From the NCBI GenBank assembly GCA_045631905.1, contig JAZQVO010000028.1, positions 124,001 through 188,000 of the forward strand: a DNA stretch of 64,000 nucleotides. Direction: 5' to 3'. How positions within the stretch are numbered: position 1 is the stretch's first letter; each line of letters begins with the position of its first letter. This stretch comes from HGM04593 sp045631905 (GTDB taxonomy: Bacteria; Bacteroidota; Bacteroidia; Bacteroidales; Bacteroidaceae). The notes beneath the pieces are model-generated. The model was not told where the DNA came from. It was given only the letters and a program-made list of their open reading frames with translations, and did no database searches. Positions 35,228 to 43,905 of this stretch are shown one piece after another. The position numbers and the translations under genes are program-made.

Positions 35228-37309
35228 ATGAAAAAGATTTTCCAACTACTTTCACTACTCATCATGATTACAAACATCTCATGCGGAGAGAAGAACGAAG
35301 GCTCGGCTCTCTTGCGCGACAGTAAAGCACCATTTGGAGCACCCGAGTTCTCGCTCTACACCGTGGAACAATTCCGCGAGGGCTTTGAAAAAGGCGTTGC
35401 CGAAAGAAGAGCCGACATTAAAAAGATTATAGAGAGCAACGACGCTCCCACCTTCGAAAACACCATAGAGGCGTTGGAGTGCAGTGGAAAACTGCTCGAC
35501 AAAGTGTCGAACATATTCTTCACACTCAACGAGAGCGACAACAGCGATGCCATGACCGAGGTCGAGAACTATGCAGTACCCATGCTCACCGAGCTCAACG
35601 GCTACATATGCATGAACGACACCCTGTTTGCACGCATACGCACCTTGTACGATAACAAGGAGAAACTCGCACTCAACGAAGAGCAGACTATTGTGCTCGA
35701 AAACTACTATAATGCCTTCGTGCGTGGAGGTGCCCTGCTCGACGAAGAGGGAAAAGCAAAATTATTGCAGATAAATACTGAGCTTGGCCTTGCCGGTATA
35801 GAATTTGGCAAGAACCTGCTTGCCGACAACAAAGCATACAAGCTTGTAATAACCGATGAAAAAGAGCTTGCCGGCCTTCCACAGAGCAGTATAGACGCAG
35901 CAGCCGAGGCCGCAAAGAACGACAGCATAGATGGCTGGGTTATCACACTCGACAAGCCCAGCTGTATACCCTTCCTCCAATATGCCGACAACCGCGAGCT
36001 TCGCAAACAGGTGTACCAGGCCTACTATAACCGTGGCAACAACGACAACGCGAACAACAACAAAGCAATAATCGCAAAGATACTTAAACTACGTCAAGAG
36101 AAGGCACGCCTGTTAGGTTTCGACAATTACGCCTCTTTCGTGCTCGACGAGAAGATGGCAAAAACACCCGAAGCAGCCCTCGCCCTTCTTAACAGCGTTT
36201 GGGAGCCCGCCATAAACCGCGCCAAAGAAGAGTCGGCCGCGCTAAAAGCTATTGCCGGCCACGAGATTGAAGGCTGGGACTGGTTCTACTACACCGAAAA
36301 ACTTCGCAAAGAAAAATACGCCCTCAACGACTCCGACATAAAGCCCTACTTTAAATTAGAGAATGTGTTGCAAGGCGCGTTCGATTGTGCAGAAAAGCTA
36401 TACAAAGTAAAATTTGAGAAACGCACCGACATACCGGTATATTACGAAGGTGTAGAGACCTACCAGGTGCTCGACGAGAACAACAACCACCTTGGAATAT
36501 TCTACACCGACTTTTTCCCACGTGCATCGAAACGTCAAGGAGCATGGATGGTTAATTTTGTAAACCAAAGAAACATAAACGGCGAGAACATACGCCCCTT
36601 TGTGGTAAACGTGTGCAACTTTACAGCACCCCAAGGCGACACCCCCGCACTCCTCAACATCGACGAGACACGTACACTTTTCCATGAGTTCGGCCACGCG
36701 CTACACGGCCTTCTCACACAGGCACACTACCCCAGCGTGAGCGGTACAAGCGTGAAGCACGATTTTGTGGAGCTCTTCTCCCAAGTGAACGAAAAGTGGG
36801 CTATCCACCCCGACGTTATGCGCTCATACGCAACACACTACCAAACAGGAGAGGTTATCCCCGACAGCCTTATCGAAAAGATGCAACGTAGCGCTTTCTT
36901 TAATTTAGGCTTCGAAACAAGCGAGGTCCTAGCTGCCGCCCTTCTCGACATGAAGATGCACCTTGTCGAGGATTACACAAATTTCGACTGCAACGAGTTC
37001 GAGAACAGCCTGCGCAAAGAGCTTGGCTTCATAAAGGAGATAGAATACCGCTACCGCAGCACAAACTTCTCTCACGTCTTCGGCGGAGGTTACGAGGTGG
37101 GTTACTACTCATACATCTGGGCCGAGGTACTCGACTGCGATGCTTTTGAGCTCTTCAAAGAGCGTGGAATTTTCGATGCCGAAACAGCCACAAGCTTCAA
37201 ACAACTCCTCGAGATGGGAGGAGCCAAAGACCCCATGCGCGAATATCGCCGTTTCCGTGGCACATCGCCCGACCCCGCCGCGCTTCTACGTGCAAGAGGA
37301 TTAATTTAA
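35228..37309 (+). CDS. M3 family metallopeptidase (Dcp/oligopeptidase A type), lipoprotein
   Basis: A 693-residue zinc peptidase. The signal MKKIFQLLSLLIMITNISC ends in a lipobox-like NISC, so it is probably a lipoprotein facing the periplasm. The catalytic HExxH lies in TLFHEFGHALHGLLTQAHYP, with the downstream glutamate in HDFVELFSQVNEKWAIHPDV, and the C-terminal GGYEVGYYSYIWAEVLDCDA is typical of peptidyl-dipeptidases. It splits short peptides. It is divergent from yhhQ; the next gene follows after 28 bases. Confidence 0.95.
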   Translation: MKKIFQLLSLLIMITNISCGEKNEGSALLRDSKAPFGAPEFSLYTVEQFREGFEKGVAERRADIKKIIESNDAPTFENTIEALECSGKLLDKVSNIFFTLNESDNSDAMTEVENYAVPMLTELNGYICMNDTLFARIRTLYDNKEKLALNEEQTIVLENYYNAFVRGGALLDEEGKAKLLQINTELGLAGIEFGKNLLADNKAYKLVITDEKELAGLPQSSIDAAAEAAKNDSIDGWVITLDKPSCIPFLQYADNRELRKQVYQAYYNRGNNDNANNNKAIIAKILKLRQEKARLLGFDNYASFVLDEKMAKTPEAALALLNSVWEPAINRAKEESAALKAIAGHEIEGWDWFYYTEKLRKEKYALNDSDIKPYFKLENVLQGAFDCAEKLYKVKFEKRTDIPVYYEGVETYQVLDENNNHLGIFYTDFFPRASKRQGAWMVNFVNQRNINGENIRPFVVNVCNFTAPQGDTPALLNIDETRTLFHEFGHALHGLLTQAHYPSVSGTSVKHDFVELFSQVNEKWAIHPDVMRSYATHYQTGEVIPDSLIEKMQRSAFFNLGFETSEVLAAALLDMKMHLVEDYTNFDCNEFENSLRKELGFIKEIEYRYRSTNFSHVFGGGYEVGYYSYIWAEVLDCDAFELFKERGIFDAETATSFKQLLEMGGAKDPMREYRRFRGTSPDPAALLRARGLI

Positions 37310-37337
37310 TAACAATATACCCATAAACTCACACAAC

Positions 37338-37790
37338 ATGGAAGAGAGAATAAATTTAGCCGTTTCACTATTTAAAGAAGGATATAATTGTAGCCAAGCA
37401 GTTGTTGCAGCCTTCGCCGATATGTATGGTTTCACACGCGAACAAGCCCTTAAAATGTCAGCCTCCTTTGGCGGTGGCATCGGTCGCATGAGAAAAACAT
37501 GTGGTGCGGCATGCGGGCTCTTCATGCTTGCCGGGCTCGAGACAGGCTCAACCGAAGGAAAAGACCGCGAGGGCAAAGAGGCAAACTACAAACTAGTCCA
37601 ACAACTTGCCGAGGAATTTGCCAAGCGCAACGGTTCAATCACATGCGCCGAGTTGCTCGGGCTCGAAAAAAGTGCTCCTACCCCGGCAACGCCCGAGGCT
37701 CGCACAACAGAATATTATCAAAAACGCCCATGTGTAAAAATGGTGGAAGAGGCTGCTAAAATTTGGGTTGAATATCTCGAAAAGAGATGA
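37338..37790 (+). CDS. C_GCAxxG_C_C family protein
   Basis: A 150-residue cytosolic protein of the family named after its Cys pattern: YNCSQAVVAAFADMYG, then SFGGGIGRMRKTCGAACGLF, a further Cys near the middle (ITCAEL) and a final CVKMVEEAAKI. The conserved cysteines suggest a metal or redox site, but no function is established. It lies 28 bases after the M3 peptidase gene and may be co-transcribed with it. Confidence 0.9.
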   Translation: MEERINLAVSLFKEGYNCSQAVVAAFADMYGFTREQALKMSASFGGGIGRMRKTCGAACGLFMLAGLETGSTEGKDREGKEANYKLVQQLAEEFAKRNGSITCAELLGLEKSAPTPATPEARTTEYYQKRPCVKMVEEAAKIWVEYLEKR

Positions 37791-37881
37791 TATTACACAG
37801 GTACAACACATTAAAATATGTAAAAATGACGATTTTGTGCATAAAATTTCACTAAAATCACAGAATATCATTACATTTTGT

Positions 37882-37911
37882 TTTGTATTAAGAAAAAAAG
37901 CAGTACCTTTG
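37882..37911 (+). promoter_or_regulatory. Promoter of the winged-helix protein gene
   Basis: TTTG (37882-37885), 18 bases, then TACCTTTG (37904-37911), a good Bacteroides promoter with a leader of about 55 bases. Confidence 0.7.
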
Positions 37912-37971
37912 CACCCGATTTCAAAAGCCATCTACTAAACGGCTAAAATAAACAATTAAAATATTAGAAGT

Positions 37972-38175
37972 ATGATGATTACAGAACAGGCCGGTGAATT
38001 TGCAGGCCGTATTTGGACCGCTCTCAACGAGACTGAGGGTCTTACTTTGAAACAGATTAAAAAAGAGACAAAATTGAAAGACAAAGAACTTTTCCTTGGT
38101 CTTGGTTGGTTGCTCCGCGAGGACAAAATCTTTGCTTGCGTTGCAGGTGAGGAGGAGATTATCGCTTTGAAGTAA
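37972..38175 (+). CDS. Winged-helix domain protein (DUF2582)
   Basis: A 67-residue protein made of one winged helix-turn-helix: EFAGRIWTALNETEGLTLKQ, IKKETKLKDKELFLGLGWLL, REDKIFA. It is widespread in Bacteroidota and archaea; the role is unknown, perhaps DNA binding. The gene has its own strong promoter and terminator and uses frequent codons, which suggests high expression. The second Met (37975) could also be the start. Confidence 0.88.
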   Translation: MMITEQAGEFAGRIWTALNETEGLTLKQIKKETKLKDKELFLGLGWLLREDKIFACVAGEEEIIALK

Positions 38176-38192
38176 TCCCTGTTTCTTTCAAG

Positions 38193-38234
38193 AAAAATAA
38201 GAGTTATGGAGGCTTCCATAACTCTTATTTTTTT
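38193..38234 (+). terminator. Intrinsic terminator of the winged-helix gene
   Basis: A 17-base stem (AAAATAAGAGTTATGGA and its complement) with a 4-base loop is followed by a T-run, 18 bases past the stop codon. Confidence 0.88.
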
Positions 38235-38376
38235 ATGCCCAAACAGCGAGGCTATGTTTTTATATCCTTTGTCGCACAAGAAACCAAAAGCATACCACAT
38301 GCGAGAAAAAGTATTAAAAACATATTAATGAAACTAAAAACGATAAAAAAGGTTAATATATACCACTCAAAAAATC

Positions 38377-38384
38377 TATATTTG
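38377..38384 (+). promoter_or_regulatory. -7 box of the patatin gene
   Basis: TATATTTG matches TAnnTTTG, 38 bases before the start codon. Confidence 0.5.
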
Positions 38385-38422
38385 CATAATGCACTTGTTA
38401 TGCAAATATAATATACCAAACG

Positions 38423-40705
38423 ATGAAAAAAATAACAACATTATTCATAGCTCTGCTCATGCTATCGATAGCGGCGAGCGCACAAAAGGTGGGCCTTGTG
38501 ATGAGCGGAGGCGGAGCACGTGGCCTTGCCCACATAGGAGTAATAAAGGCTCTCGAAGAGAATAATATCCCCATAGACTATGTAGCCGGAACGTCGATGG
38601 GTGCTATTGTTGCAGCCCTCTACTCCATGGGATACACCCCCGAGGATATGATAAACGCCATGAGTAACGAGGATTTTCGTCGTTGGTACACCGGAACCAT
38701 GGACAAAAACTACATGTTCTACTTTAAGCGTAACGCCGAAGTACCCGAACTTTTAAGTTTACACATCGACATAAAAGACACCATACGCATAGTAAAGCCA
38801 CCGATACAGCTCATAAACCCGGCACCTATGAGCATAGGTTTTATGGAGATTTTTTCGACCTCCACAGCAGCCTGCGAACGTAATTTCGACAAGCTCATGG
38901 TACCTTTCCGCTGTGTCGCATCAGATGTGCACAACAAAAAGCAGGTAATATTTTCCGAAGGCGACCTCGGCGACGCGGTGCGTGCCTCAATGAGCTTCCC
39001 CTTTGTATTCAAACCCATAAAAAAGGACAGTATCCTGCTTTACGACGGAGGCATATACAACAATTTCCCTCGCGACATAATGGAAAGAGATTTTGCTCCC
39101 GATTTTATATTGGGTAGCGTAGTAAGCGAGAACGCCCCCCTGCCCGAAGAGGGCGACCTGATGGGACAAGTAAAAAACCTCATCATGGGCATCAGCGACT
39201 ATACACTGCCCGAGGAGTCGGGAATTCTTCTCGACATGAACATAAAAGATGTAAAACTTCTCGATTTTCACAAAATAGACAAGGTGGTGCAGACCGGTTA
39301 CGAATATGCAAGCCACTACATCGACTCAATCAAGCAGCGAGTACCGGCACGACGCACCATAGCCGAAGTAACAAAAATGCGCATGGAGTTCAATAGGAAA
39401 AAGCCCTATATAAGATTCAGCGATGTTGTCGTTCACGGCGTTAATGAAGAACAGGCACATGCCATTAAAAACGAGTTTCAGCGCGACGAAGAAATATTCG
39501 ATTACGAAGATTGCAAAAAAGCCTATTTTCGTCTCCTTTCGGGTAACAGCGTAGCCTCGTTGCTACCCCATGCCGTTTACAACGAGCAGGACAGCACATA
39601 CACCCTGCACATCGATGCAGAGCTCACACCACCCATAAACCTCAAATTGGGAGGCAGTGTATCCACAAAAATATCAAACCAGATATATTTCGGGCTACAC
39701 TATCGCAACATAAACAAAATGTCGAAAGAGTACATGCTCGACGGCCAATTAGGTAAAGTATACAACAATATACAACTTGGCAGCCGATACGACTTCACCA
39801 CCCGCCACCCGGTATCTCTCAAGCTCATCGCATCGTACTCCACCATCGACTATTACAACATGAAGTATGTCTTTTCGCAAAAGAACTCCATGTCACTCAA
39901 CCATGAACGCGAGGTATTTGTAAAAGCAAAAATATCGTTACCCTTCCTCCTGCGCAAAAAAGCCGAAATTTCAGCAGGTATGGCCGAAATAACAGACGAA
40001 TATATGCCTACAAGCCTTATAGACCTAGACAACCCACAATACGACAAAAACAAGATAAGGCTGGCAGGCGCAAGCGTAAAATTCCAAGGCAACACCCTCG
40101 ACGACATGGCCTTCCCCACGCAAGGCTCATACGAGATATTAGCGGCACAATTTTACATAGGCAAAGAGAAATTCAAAAGCAACAACCTACACATAAACGA
40201 CAACGAGAGCAAATCGTGGTTACAGGTAAACTATATAAGAAACGAGATATTTAACCTGTCGCGACACTTCTCTCTGGGAGCCTACCTGCAAGCATACTAC
40301 TCAACACGTAGCCTATCGCACAGCTACCAAGCATCGCTCATGCAGGCCGGAGCATTTACCCCCACCATGAACACCCTTTTTAATTACGACCCCAAGTTCC
40401 GTGCCAACCAATTTGTAGGCCTTGGAGTTACTCCCATATACAAAGCAAACAGCTTTTTACAGGTGCGTCCCGGCTTTTACCTCTTCTCACCCTATCGCAT
40501 GATAAAAGAAAACAGCGACGGAACCGCCTATTACAGCAAAAAAAGATTCGAAGATGTAGAATATATCGCCGAGCTTAATCTTGTGGGCAAAATCTCCACA
40601 ATAAGCATAAACGCATTCGTAAACTATTATAGCTCACACAGTAGCGGGTTCAACATGGGCCTCACACTTGGCTGGTTTATGTTTAACGAAAGATTCTTCG
40701 AATAA
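38423..40705 (+). CDS. Patatin-like phospholipase with POTRA and outer-membrane barrel
   Basis: A 760-residue protein with a signal peptide (ending SIAASAQ). Residues about 23-215 are a patatin lipase: oxyanion loop GLVMSGGGARGLAHIGV, nucleophile GTSMG, and the Asp of the dyad in LLYDGGIYNNFP. A POTRA-like domain follows (about 325-395: YIRFSDVVVHGVNEEQAHAI), then a 16-strand-type beta-barrel of the BamA/surface antigen family (to the end). The order is that of type Vd (PlpD-like) secretion, in which the barrel displays or exports the lipase. All catalytic residues are present. It is probably a single-gene unit. Confidence 0.93.
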   Translation: MKKITTLFIALLMLSIAASAQKVGLVMSGGGARGLAHIGVIKALEENNIPIDYVAGTSMGAIVAALYSMGYTPEDMINAMSNEDFRRWYTGTMDKNYMFYFKRNAEVPELLSLHIDIKDTIRIVKPPIQLINPAPMSIGFMEIFSTSTAACERNFDKLMVPFRCVASDVHNKKQVIFSEGDLGDAVRASMSFPFVFKPIKKDSILLYDGGIYNNFPRDIMERDFAPDFILGSVVSENAPLPEEGDLMGQVKNLIMGISDYTLPEESGILLDMNIKDVKLLDFHKIDKVVQTGYEYASHYIDSIKQRVPARRTIAEVTKMRMEFNRKKPYIRFSDVVVHGVNEEQAHAIKNEFQRDEEIFDYEDCKKAYFRLLSGNSVASLLPHAVYNEQDSTYTLHIDAELTPPINLKLGGSVSTKISNQIYFGLHYRNINKMSKEYMLDGQLGKVYNNIQLGSRYDFTTRHPVSLKLIASYSTIDYYNMKYVFSQKNSMSLNHEREVFVKAKISLPFLLRKKAEISAGMAEITDEYMPTSLIDLDNPQYDKNKIRLAGASVKFQGNTLDDMAFPTQGSYEILAAQFYIGKEKFKSNNLHINDNESKSWLQVNYIRNEIFNLSRHFSLGAYLQAYYSTRSLSHSYQASLMQAGAFTPTMNTLFNYDPKFRANQFVGLGVTPIYKANSFLQVRPGFYLFSPYRMIKENSDGTAYYSKKRFEDVEYIAELNLVGKISTISINAFVNYYSSHSSGFNMGLTLGWFMFNERFFE

Positions 40706-40774
40706 AAAAACACATTTTTCTTGAAAAAAAGTTCGAAAAGTTTTGCAGGTTACAAAAATTGTAGTACCTTTGCA

Positions 40775-40782
40775 ACGTCAAA
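40775..40782 (+). promoter_or_regulatory. -7 box of tRNA-Arg
   Basis: TACCTTTG, 15 bases before the tRNA, is identical to the -7 box of tRNA-Ala and rpsP. No -33 element is seen at the right spacing. Confidence 0.6.
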
Positions 40783-40797
40783 CAACGAAAGACACTC

Positions 40798-40871
40798 GGT
40801 CTCGTAGCTCAACTGAATAGAGCATCTGACTACGGATCAGAAGGTTACAGGTTTGAATCCTGTCGGGATCA
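40798..40871 (+). tRNA. tRNA-Arg (ACG)
   Basis: Cloverleaf of 74 bases: acceptor GGTCTCG with CGGGATC (two wobble pairs), D-arm GCTC/GAGC, anticodon stem TCTGA/TCAGA with loop CTACGGA (anticodon ACG, probably edited to ICG), T-arm ACAGG/CCTGT with TTTGAAT. Discriminator A; CCA is not encoded. Confidence 0.95.
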
Positions 40872-40872
40872 C

Positions 40873-40904
40873 AAAGATGGAAGTTAAAACTTCCATCTTT
40901 TTTT
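40873..40904 (+). terminator. Intrinsic terminator of tRNA-Arg
   Basis: AAAGATGGAAGTT and its complement form a stem with a 2-4-base loop, followed by a run of seven T, right after the tRNA. Confidence 0.88.
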
Positions 40905-40968
40905 ATATCATTTACGAAAAAGCACCACACAAGATGAGGTAAACACATACCGCGGTAACATTTACTAT

Positions 40969-41646
40969 CTATATCTCTAATATCTGTGCGTGGTGGTCAC
41001 TAAATTTACTATCCCACTCCTCAAGCCGATATTTTGCACCTTCAATATTCGTAAAAGTGTAATCGAGGAAGAATTTCTGCTCCTCCCTGAATAACCAATG
41101 ATATGTAGTTCTGCTTTCTTTGCCGAAATCCTCATTGCTCTGTTTATGGTACAAACTGTATATATTATGTTTTGAGAGAAAATCCACAATTTGCAACAGC
41201 GTACCACGCTTCGGGCTTTCATCAGTCTGTCCTATATAACAATTAAAGTCTCCCGACAAAACAACTCTCTTACCATTAAAATATGACGAATAATATTTTA
41301 TAGCCTCGAATGCTATTTGTGGATAGCCCATATTCTTGTTTGCTTTTGTTTTTGTAGGCCACATCGCAAACAGAAGCAAATTGCCCCAACACAGAGGCAA
41401 TATATATTTATACTCTTCGCAGAACCACTCAGGCACAACAAAGTTATACACCTTCTTGAATATAATTCCAAGCCCTTTTGCACTCTCTTCGGGGTTTGAA
41501 AAACGGAACAGGGTGTATTCTTCGGGCAGAACCACCTCGGCATAAGAGTGAATCTCAGGGAGAATATAGACATCTGCTCCAAACTTCAATAGCGAGTCTA
41601 TTTTATCTTGTGAATGGTTGTGTATGTTGTATGATATAATCTTCAT
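40969..41646 (-). CDS. Endonuclease/exonuclease/phosphatase fold protein
   Basis: A 225-residue cytosolic protein of the EEP superfamily. The metal and phosphate motifs are in order: SYNIHN near the start, PEIHSY (the Glu position), LSGDFNCYIG (GDFN), LDYTF and the final SDHHAQI (the SDH motif). Substrates in this family range from DNA to phosphoinositides; none can be chosen here. Length is short for the family. A TACTTTTG box lies just upstream. Confidence 0.85.
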   Translation of the reverse strand: MKIISYNIHNHSQDKIDSLLKFGADVYILPEIHSYAEVVLPEEYTLFRFSNPEESAKGLGIIFKKVYNFVVPEWFCEEYKYILPLCWGNLLLFAMWPTKTKANKNMGYPQIAFEAIKYYSSYFNGKRVVLSGDFNCYIGQTDESPKRGTLLQIVDFLSKHNIYSLYHKQSNEDFGKESRTTYHWLFREEQKFFLDYTFTNIEGAKYRLEEWDSKFSDHHAQILEI

Positions 41647-41650
41647 AGTG

Positions 41651-41658
41651 CAAAAGTA
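41651..41658 (-). promoter_or_regulatory. -7 box of the EEP gene
   Basis: TACTTTTG on the minus strand matches TAnnTTTG, only 5 bases before the start codon, so the leader would be very short or absent. Confidence 0.4.
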
Positions 41659-41746
41659 ATTAATATAATAGATAATATCTCACAATATTTTTATTCATTA
41701 TAACGTCTATTTACCTCTTTGGGCTCAACGTAAAAAGTTGAGGTAT

Positions 41747-42751
41747 TTAATTCCCGAGTTTGAACACTACCGGCATTACAAAACGGCGATCAACTTTTAT
41801 ATATTTACCCTCTGCATCGCTAAATTGGGTAGCCGGAACCCATTTGGGCATATCATCATTCATAAGACGCAGAGCCTCTTGGTCTAATAATGTATCACCG
41901 CTGCTTTTTAAAAGTTCCACATTGTCTATCGAGCCATCTTTCTTTACAACGAAACGCACAAAGGCTCTGCCCTCAATCCCCTGTGCAGCGCACTCCTTGG
42001 GATATTGCAGATTGTTTTTTATCCATTCCTGTAAAACCTTGTAACCACCCGGGAATTCAGCCTCGGTTTCAAGAATAGGAAACAAATATTGACCATTATT
42101 TTCAGTTGTTATAAATTCCCTCAAATCGGCTACCAATTTGCCACTCTTGAATGTTAGCCTGCGTAAATGTTTTAGTCCCCATTCTATTTGTGCAATCTTA
42201 AAATCCTCGTAAGACTTAAAATCGCTGGTAATAAATGGTTGCATTATGTATAGTGAGCCACTGAACCAAGAAGCAAACATTCTGTTGTCAGAGTCGAATT
42301 TGACACCTGTAAAACTTTCCATCTTTGCTTTGACCCCTTCGTATGTATAAGGAGTATATTCTTCCTTGTCGAGTTTACTTACCATGTATTTTCTTATATT
42401 GGTAAGAAAAAGAGAATCTCCAGTTAGCTCCCACACACAGTCATATCTTCCACGGTATGAATAATTACCGAGTGAGGTCTCTTCTATTATAGGCCATTCG
42501 GGATATATATCCAAGAACTCTTTTTTATTTATATATGCAAGCGGCGACCTGTCCATGTAATACAAAGTATTATTCCAATAGAACTCGGCAGGTGGGAAAT
42601 ACATACTGCTTGTTATTGAAGAGACTCTTTTGTCAAGGTCCCACGTTGCAACAATAGAATCTTTTCGCTCAAACAGCGTACCACTATCCTCCTGTGCAAA
42701 GCCACACCCGGTGGCAAATGCAACGATTAAGGTTAAAAATAGTTTTTTCAT
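41747..42751 (-). CDS. Exported protein with TonB C-terminal domain
   Basis: A 334-residue exported protein. Residues 1-20 are a signal peptide, MKKLFLTLIVAFATGCGFAQ; ATGC could act as a lipobox. About 220 residues with no recognised domain (many aromatic and acidic residues) precede a TonB C-terminal domain at about 238-334 (FPGGYKVLQEWIKNNLQYPK; GRAFVRFVVKKDGSIDNVEL; DQEALRLMNDDMPKWVPATQ). Unlike a true TonB there is no retained N-terminal anchor or Pro-rich spacer, so it probably does not transduce energy. It is the second gene of a pair (5 bases after its neighbour) under the sigma-54-like promoter at 43.6 kb. Confidence 0.85.
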   Translation of the reverse strand: MKKLFLTLIVAFATGCGFAQEDSGTLFERKDSIVATWDLDKRVSSITSSMYFPPAEFYWNNTLYYMDRSPLAYINKKEFLDIYPEWPIIEETSLGNYSYRGRYDCVWELTGDSLFLTNIRKYMVSKLDKEEYTPYTYEGVKAKMESFTGVKFDSDNRMFASWFSGSLYIMQPFITSDFKSYEDFKIAQIEWGLKHLRRLTFKSGKLVADLREFITTENNGQYLFPILETEAEFPGGYKVLQEWIKNNLQYPKECAAQGIEGRAFVRFVVKKDGSIDNVELLKSSGDTLLDQEALRLMNDDMPKWVPATQFSDAEGKYIKVDRRFVMPVVFKLGN

Positions 42752-42753
42752 AT
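42691..42753 (-). repeat. Signal-peptide segment, copy 1
   Basis: 63 bases covering the start codon and signal-peptide codons are 59/63 identical to 43422-43484. Differences: one silent base in a Leu codon and all three bases of codon 15 (GGG here, TTA in copy 2). Identity stops right at the ends of the segment. Confidence 0.85.
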
Positions 42754-42756
42754 CGA

Positions 42757-43482
42757 TTATTCAAACTCAACTCCAATAATAAAATAGTGTGGCGATAGTT
42801 TCATAACTTGACTACTCATATCCGCAGGTATTTTTGTCTCGCCACAGAGGCGGTATGTTTCATATTTCTCATCCCACCAGGGAGCTACATAGAGAACAAG
42901 CGGAATAAACTTCCCCTTTTCAAAACCATCAATTATGAAATGTCTTGTATAATAATCAAGTTTGCGATGTGATATATCTACACGGCAGTCACGCAACATC
43001 AGTCGCATGCAAGCACCTCCCATCATCTCCTTTCCTGCAACCTGGAATATTACCCTCTGTCCCATGTCCTTATCTACAGGAGTAAAGCCTATCTTCAATC
43101 GTGTTGCAAGGCGGAAGATGTCATTATCCTCGTCATCGGCAATTGCCGATGCCTTTATCACTCTCTGTTCTTCCTCACTGTATTCGCTTATTCTACGGAT
43201 TAATTCAAATACTGATGAACGTGAACGCGAATCACCTACTTCCACCAAATTACCATTCTCATATTCCTTTACACAGAATTCAACATGCGTTGCCTTATCT
43301 TTCAACGACGAAATATCATAGACAAACATATTGTAACCGGCCTCTTGCAACAGCGACAGACAATCGTCAAATGTCGCAACCAATTGGTAGTCTTCAAACT
43401 TTGTGCCAACACTCTTGATTTCCTGTGCAAAGCCACATAAGGTGGCAAATGCAACGATTAAGGTCAAAAATAGTTTTTTCAT
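42757..43482 (-). CDS. Exported protein of unknown function
   Basis: A 241-residue exported protein; the ATG at 43482 is chosen because it begins the signal peptide MKKLFLTLIVAFATLCGFAQ, nearly identical to that of the next gene. An in-frame upstream extension to 43533 is unlikely. The mature part (EIKSVGTKFEDYQLVATFDD ... PLVLYVAPWWDEKYETYRLC) is a mixed alpha/beta chain with no domain that I recognise; it resembles small periplasmic proteins seen only in Bacteroidota. It is the first gene after the sigma-54-like promoter and the inverted repeat. Confidence 0.78.
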   Translation of the reverse strand: MKKLFLTLIVAFATLCGFAQEIKSVGTKFEDYQLVATFDDCLSLLQEAGYNMFVYDISSLKDKATHVEFCVKEYENGNLVEVGDSRSRSSVFELIRRISEYSEEEQRVIKASAIADDEDNDIFRLATRLKIGFTPVDKDMGQRVIFQVAGKEMMGGACMRLMLRDCRVDISHRKLDYYTRHFIIDGFEKGKFIPLVLYVAPWWDEKYETYRLCGETKIPADMSSQVMKLSPHYFIIGVEFE

Positions 43483-43484
43483 AT
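43422..43484 (-). repeat. Signal-peptide segment, copy 2
   Basis: Partner of 42691-42753; codon 15 is TTA (Leu), which breaks the possible lipobox ATGC seen in copy 1 (here ATLC). Confidence 0.85.
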
Positions 43485-43601
43485 TATATAATTTTATTGG
43501 TTTATAGTAATTGCAATATTCGTCAAATAACAAGATTCCGAGCTACAAAATTTTTCATAATAATACCCAATTATGGGGCAAACAATTTACACTGTTACAA
43601 C

Positions 43602-43618
43602 ATCAAAAAGCATGCCAA
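43602..43618 (-). promoter_or_regulatory. Sigma-54-like promoter
   Basis: On the minus strand TTGGCATGCTTTTTGA: TGGCAT at -24 and TTTGA at -12, matching TGGCAC-N5-TTGC with the last C replaced. The same variant occurs at 47875-47890. The 423-base gene-free stretch 43483-43905 is otherwise A/T-rich; it holds this promoter, its upstream repeat, and a TATCTTCG box (43864-43871) serving the plus-strand gene at 43906. Confidence 0.65.
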
Positions 43619-43661
43619 AAGTCTTACTGCTTAATAGCAAAGCTGTTACGATAAGCAACAC

Positions 43662-43696
43662 TGTCCATTTGCGGACAAGTATATTGTTTGCGGACA
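43662..43696 (-). promoter_or_regulatory. Activator sites: TGTCC-N6-GGACA plus a half-site
   Basis: An inverted repeat TGTCC-N6-GGACA (43662-43677) is centred about 54 bases upstream of the -24 element of the 43.6-kb promoter. A further copy of the half-site (GCGGACA, 43691-43696) lies upstream. The same inverted repeat at the same distance precedes the promoter at 47.88 kb. I infer binding sites of the NtrC-type regulator encoded at 46.3-47.7 kb. Confidence 0.65.
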
Positions 43697-43905
43697 TCTA
43701 TTTATTATTAGTCGTAAAAGTTTGTAGATGTTACATTATTTCGCAATAGAATAGTACTATTGTGTTCAATTTTAAATAAATTTTCATCATCACCCCCAAT
43801 TAATTAAAGATAATCAAAATAGTAAAGTTTTAATTTATGAGTGCATCATAAAATAAAAACATTTATCTTCGCAAAAAACATTTTATACAACTAGACACAT
43901 ACCAA

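Noticed and set aside
40949..40958. Palindrome TACCGCGGTA downstream of tRNA-Arg
   Set aside because: A lone 10-base palindrome with no second copy in view and no link to a gene; may be chance.
41724..41742. CTCAAC/GTTGAG hairpin after the TonB-domain gene
   Set aside because: Stem of 6 bases without a T-run on the minus strand; not strong enough to call a terminator.
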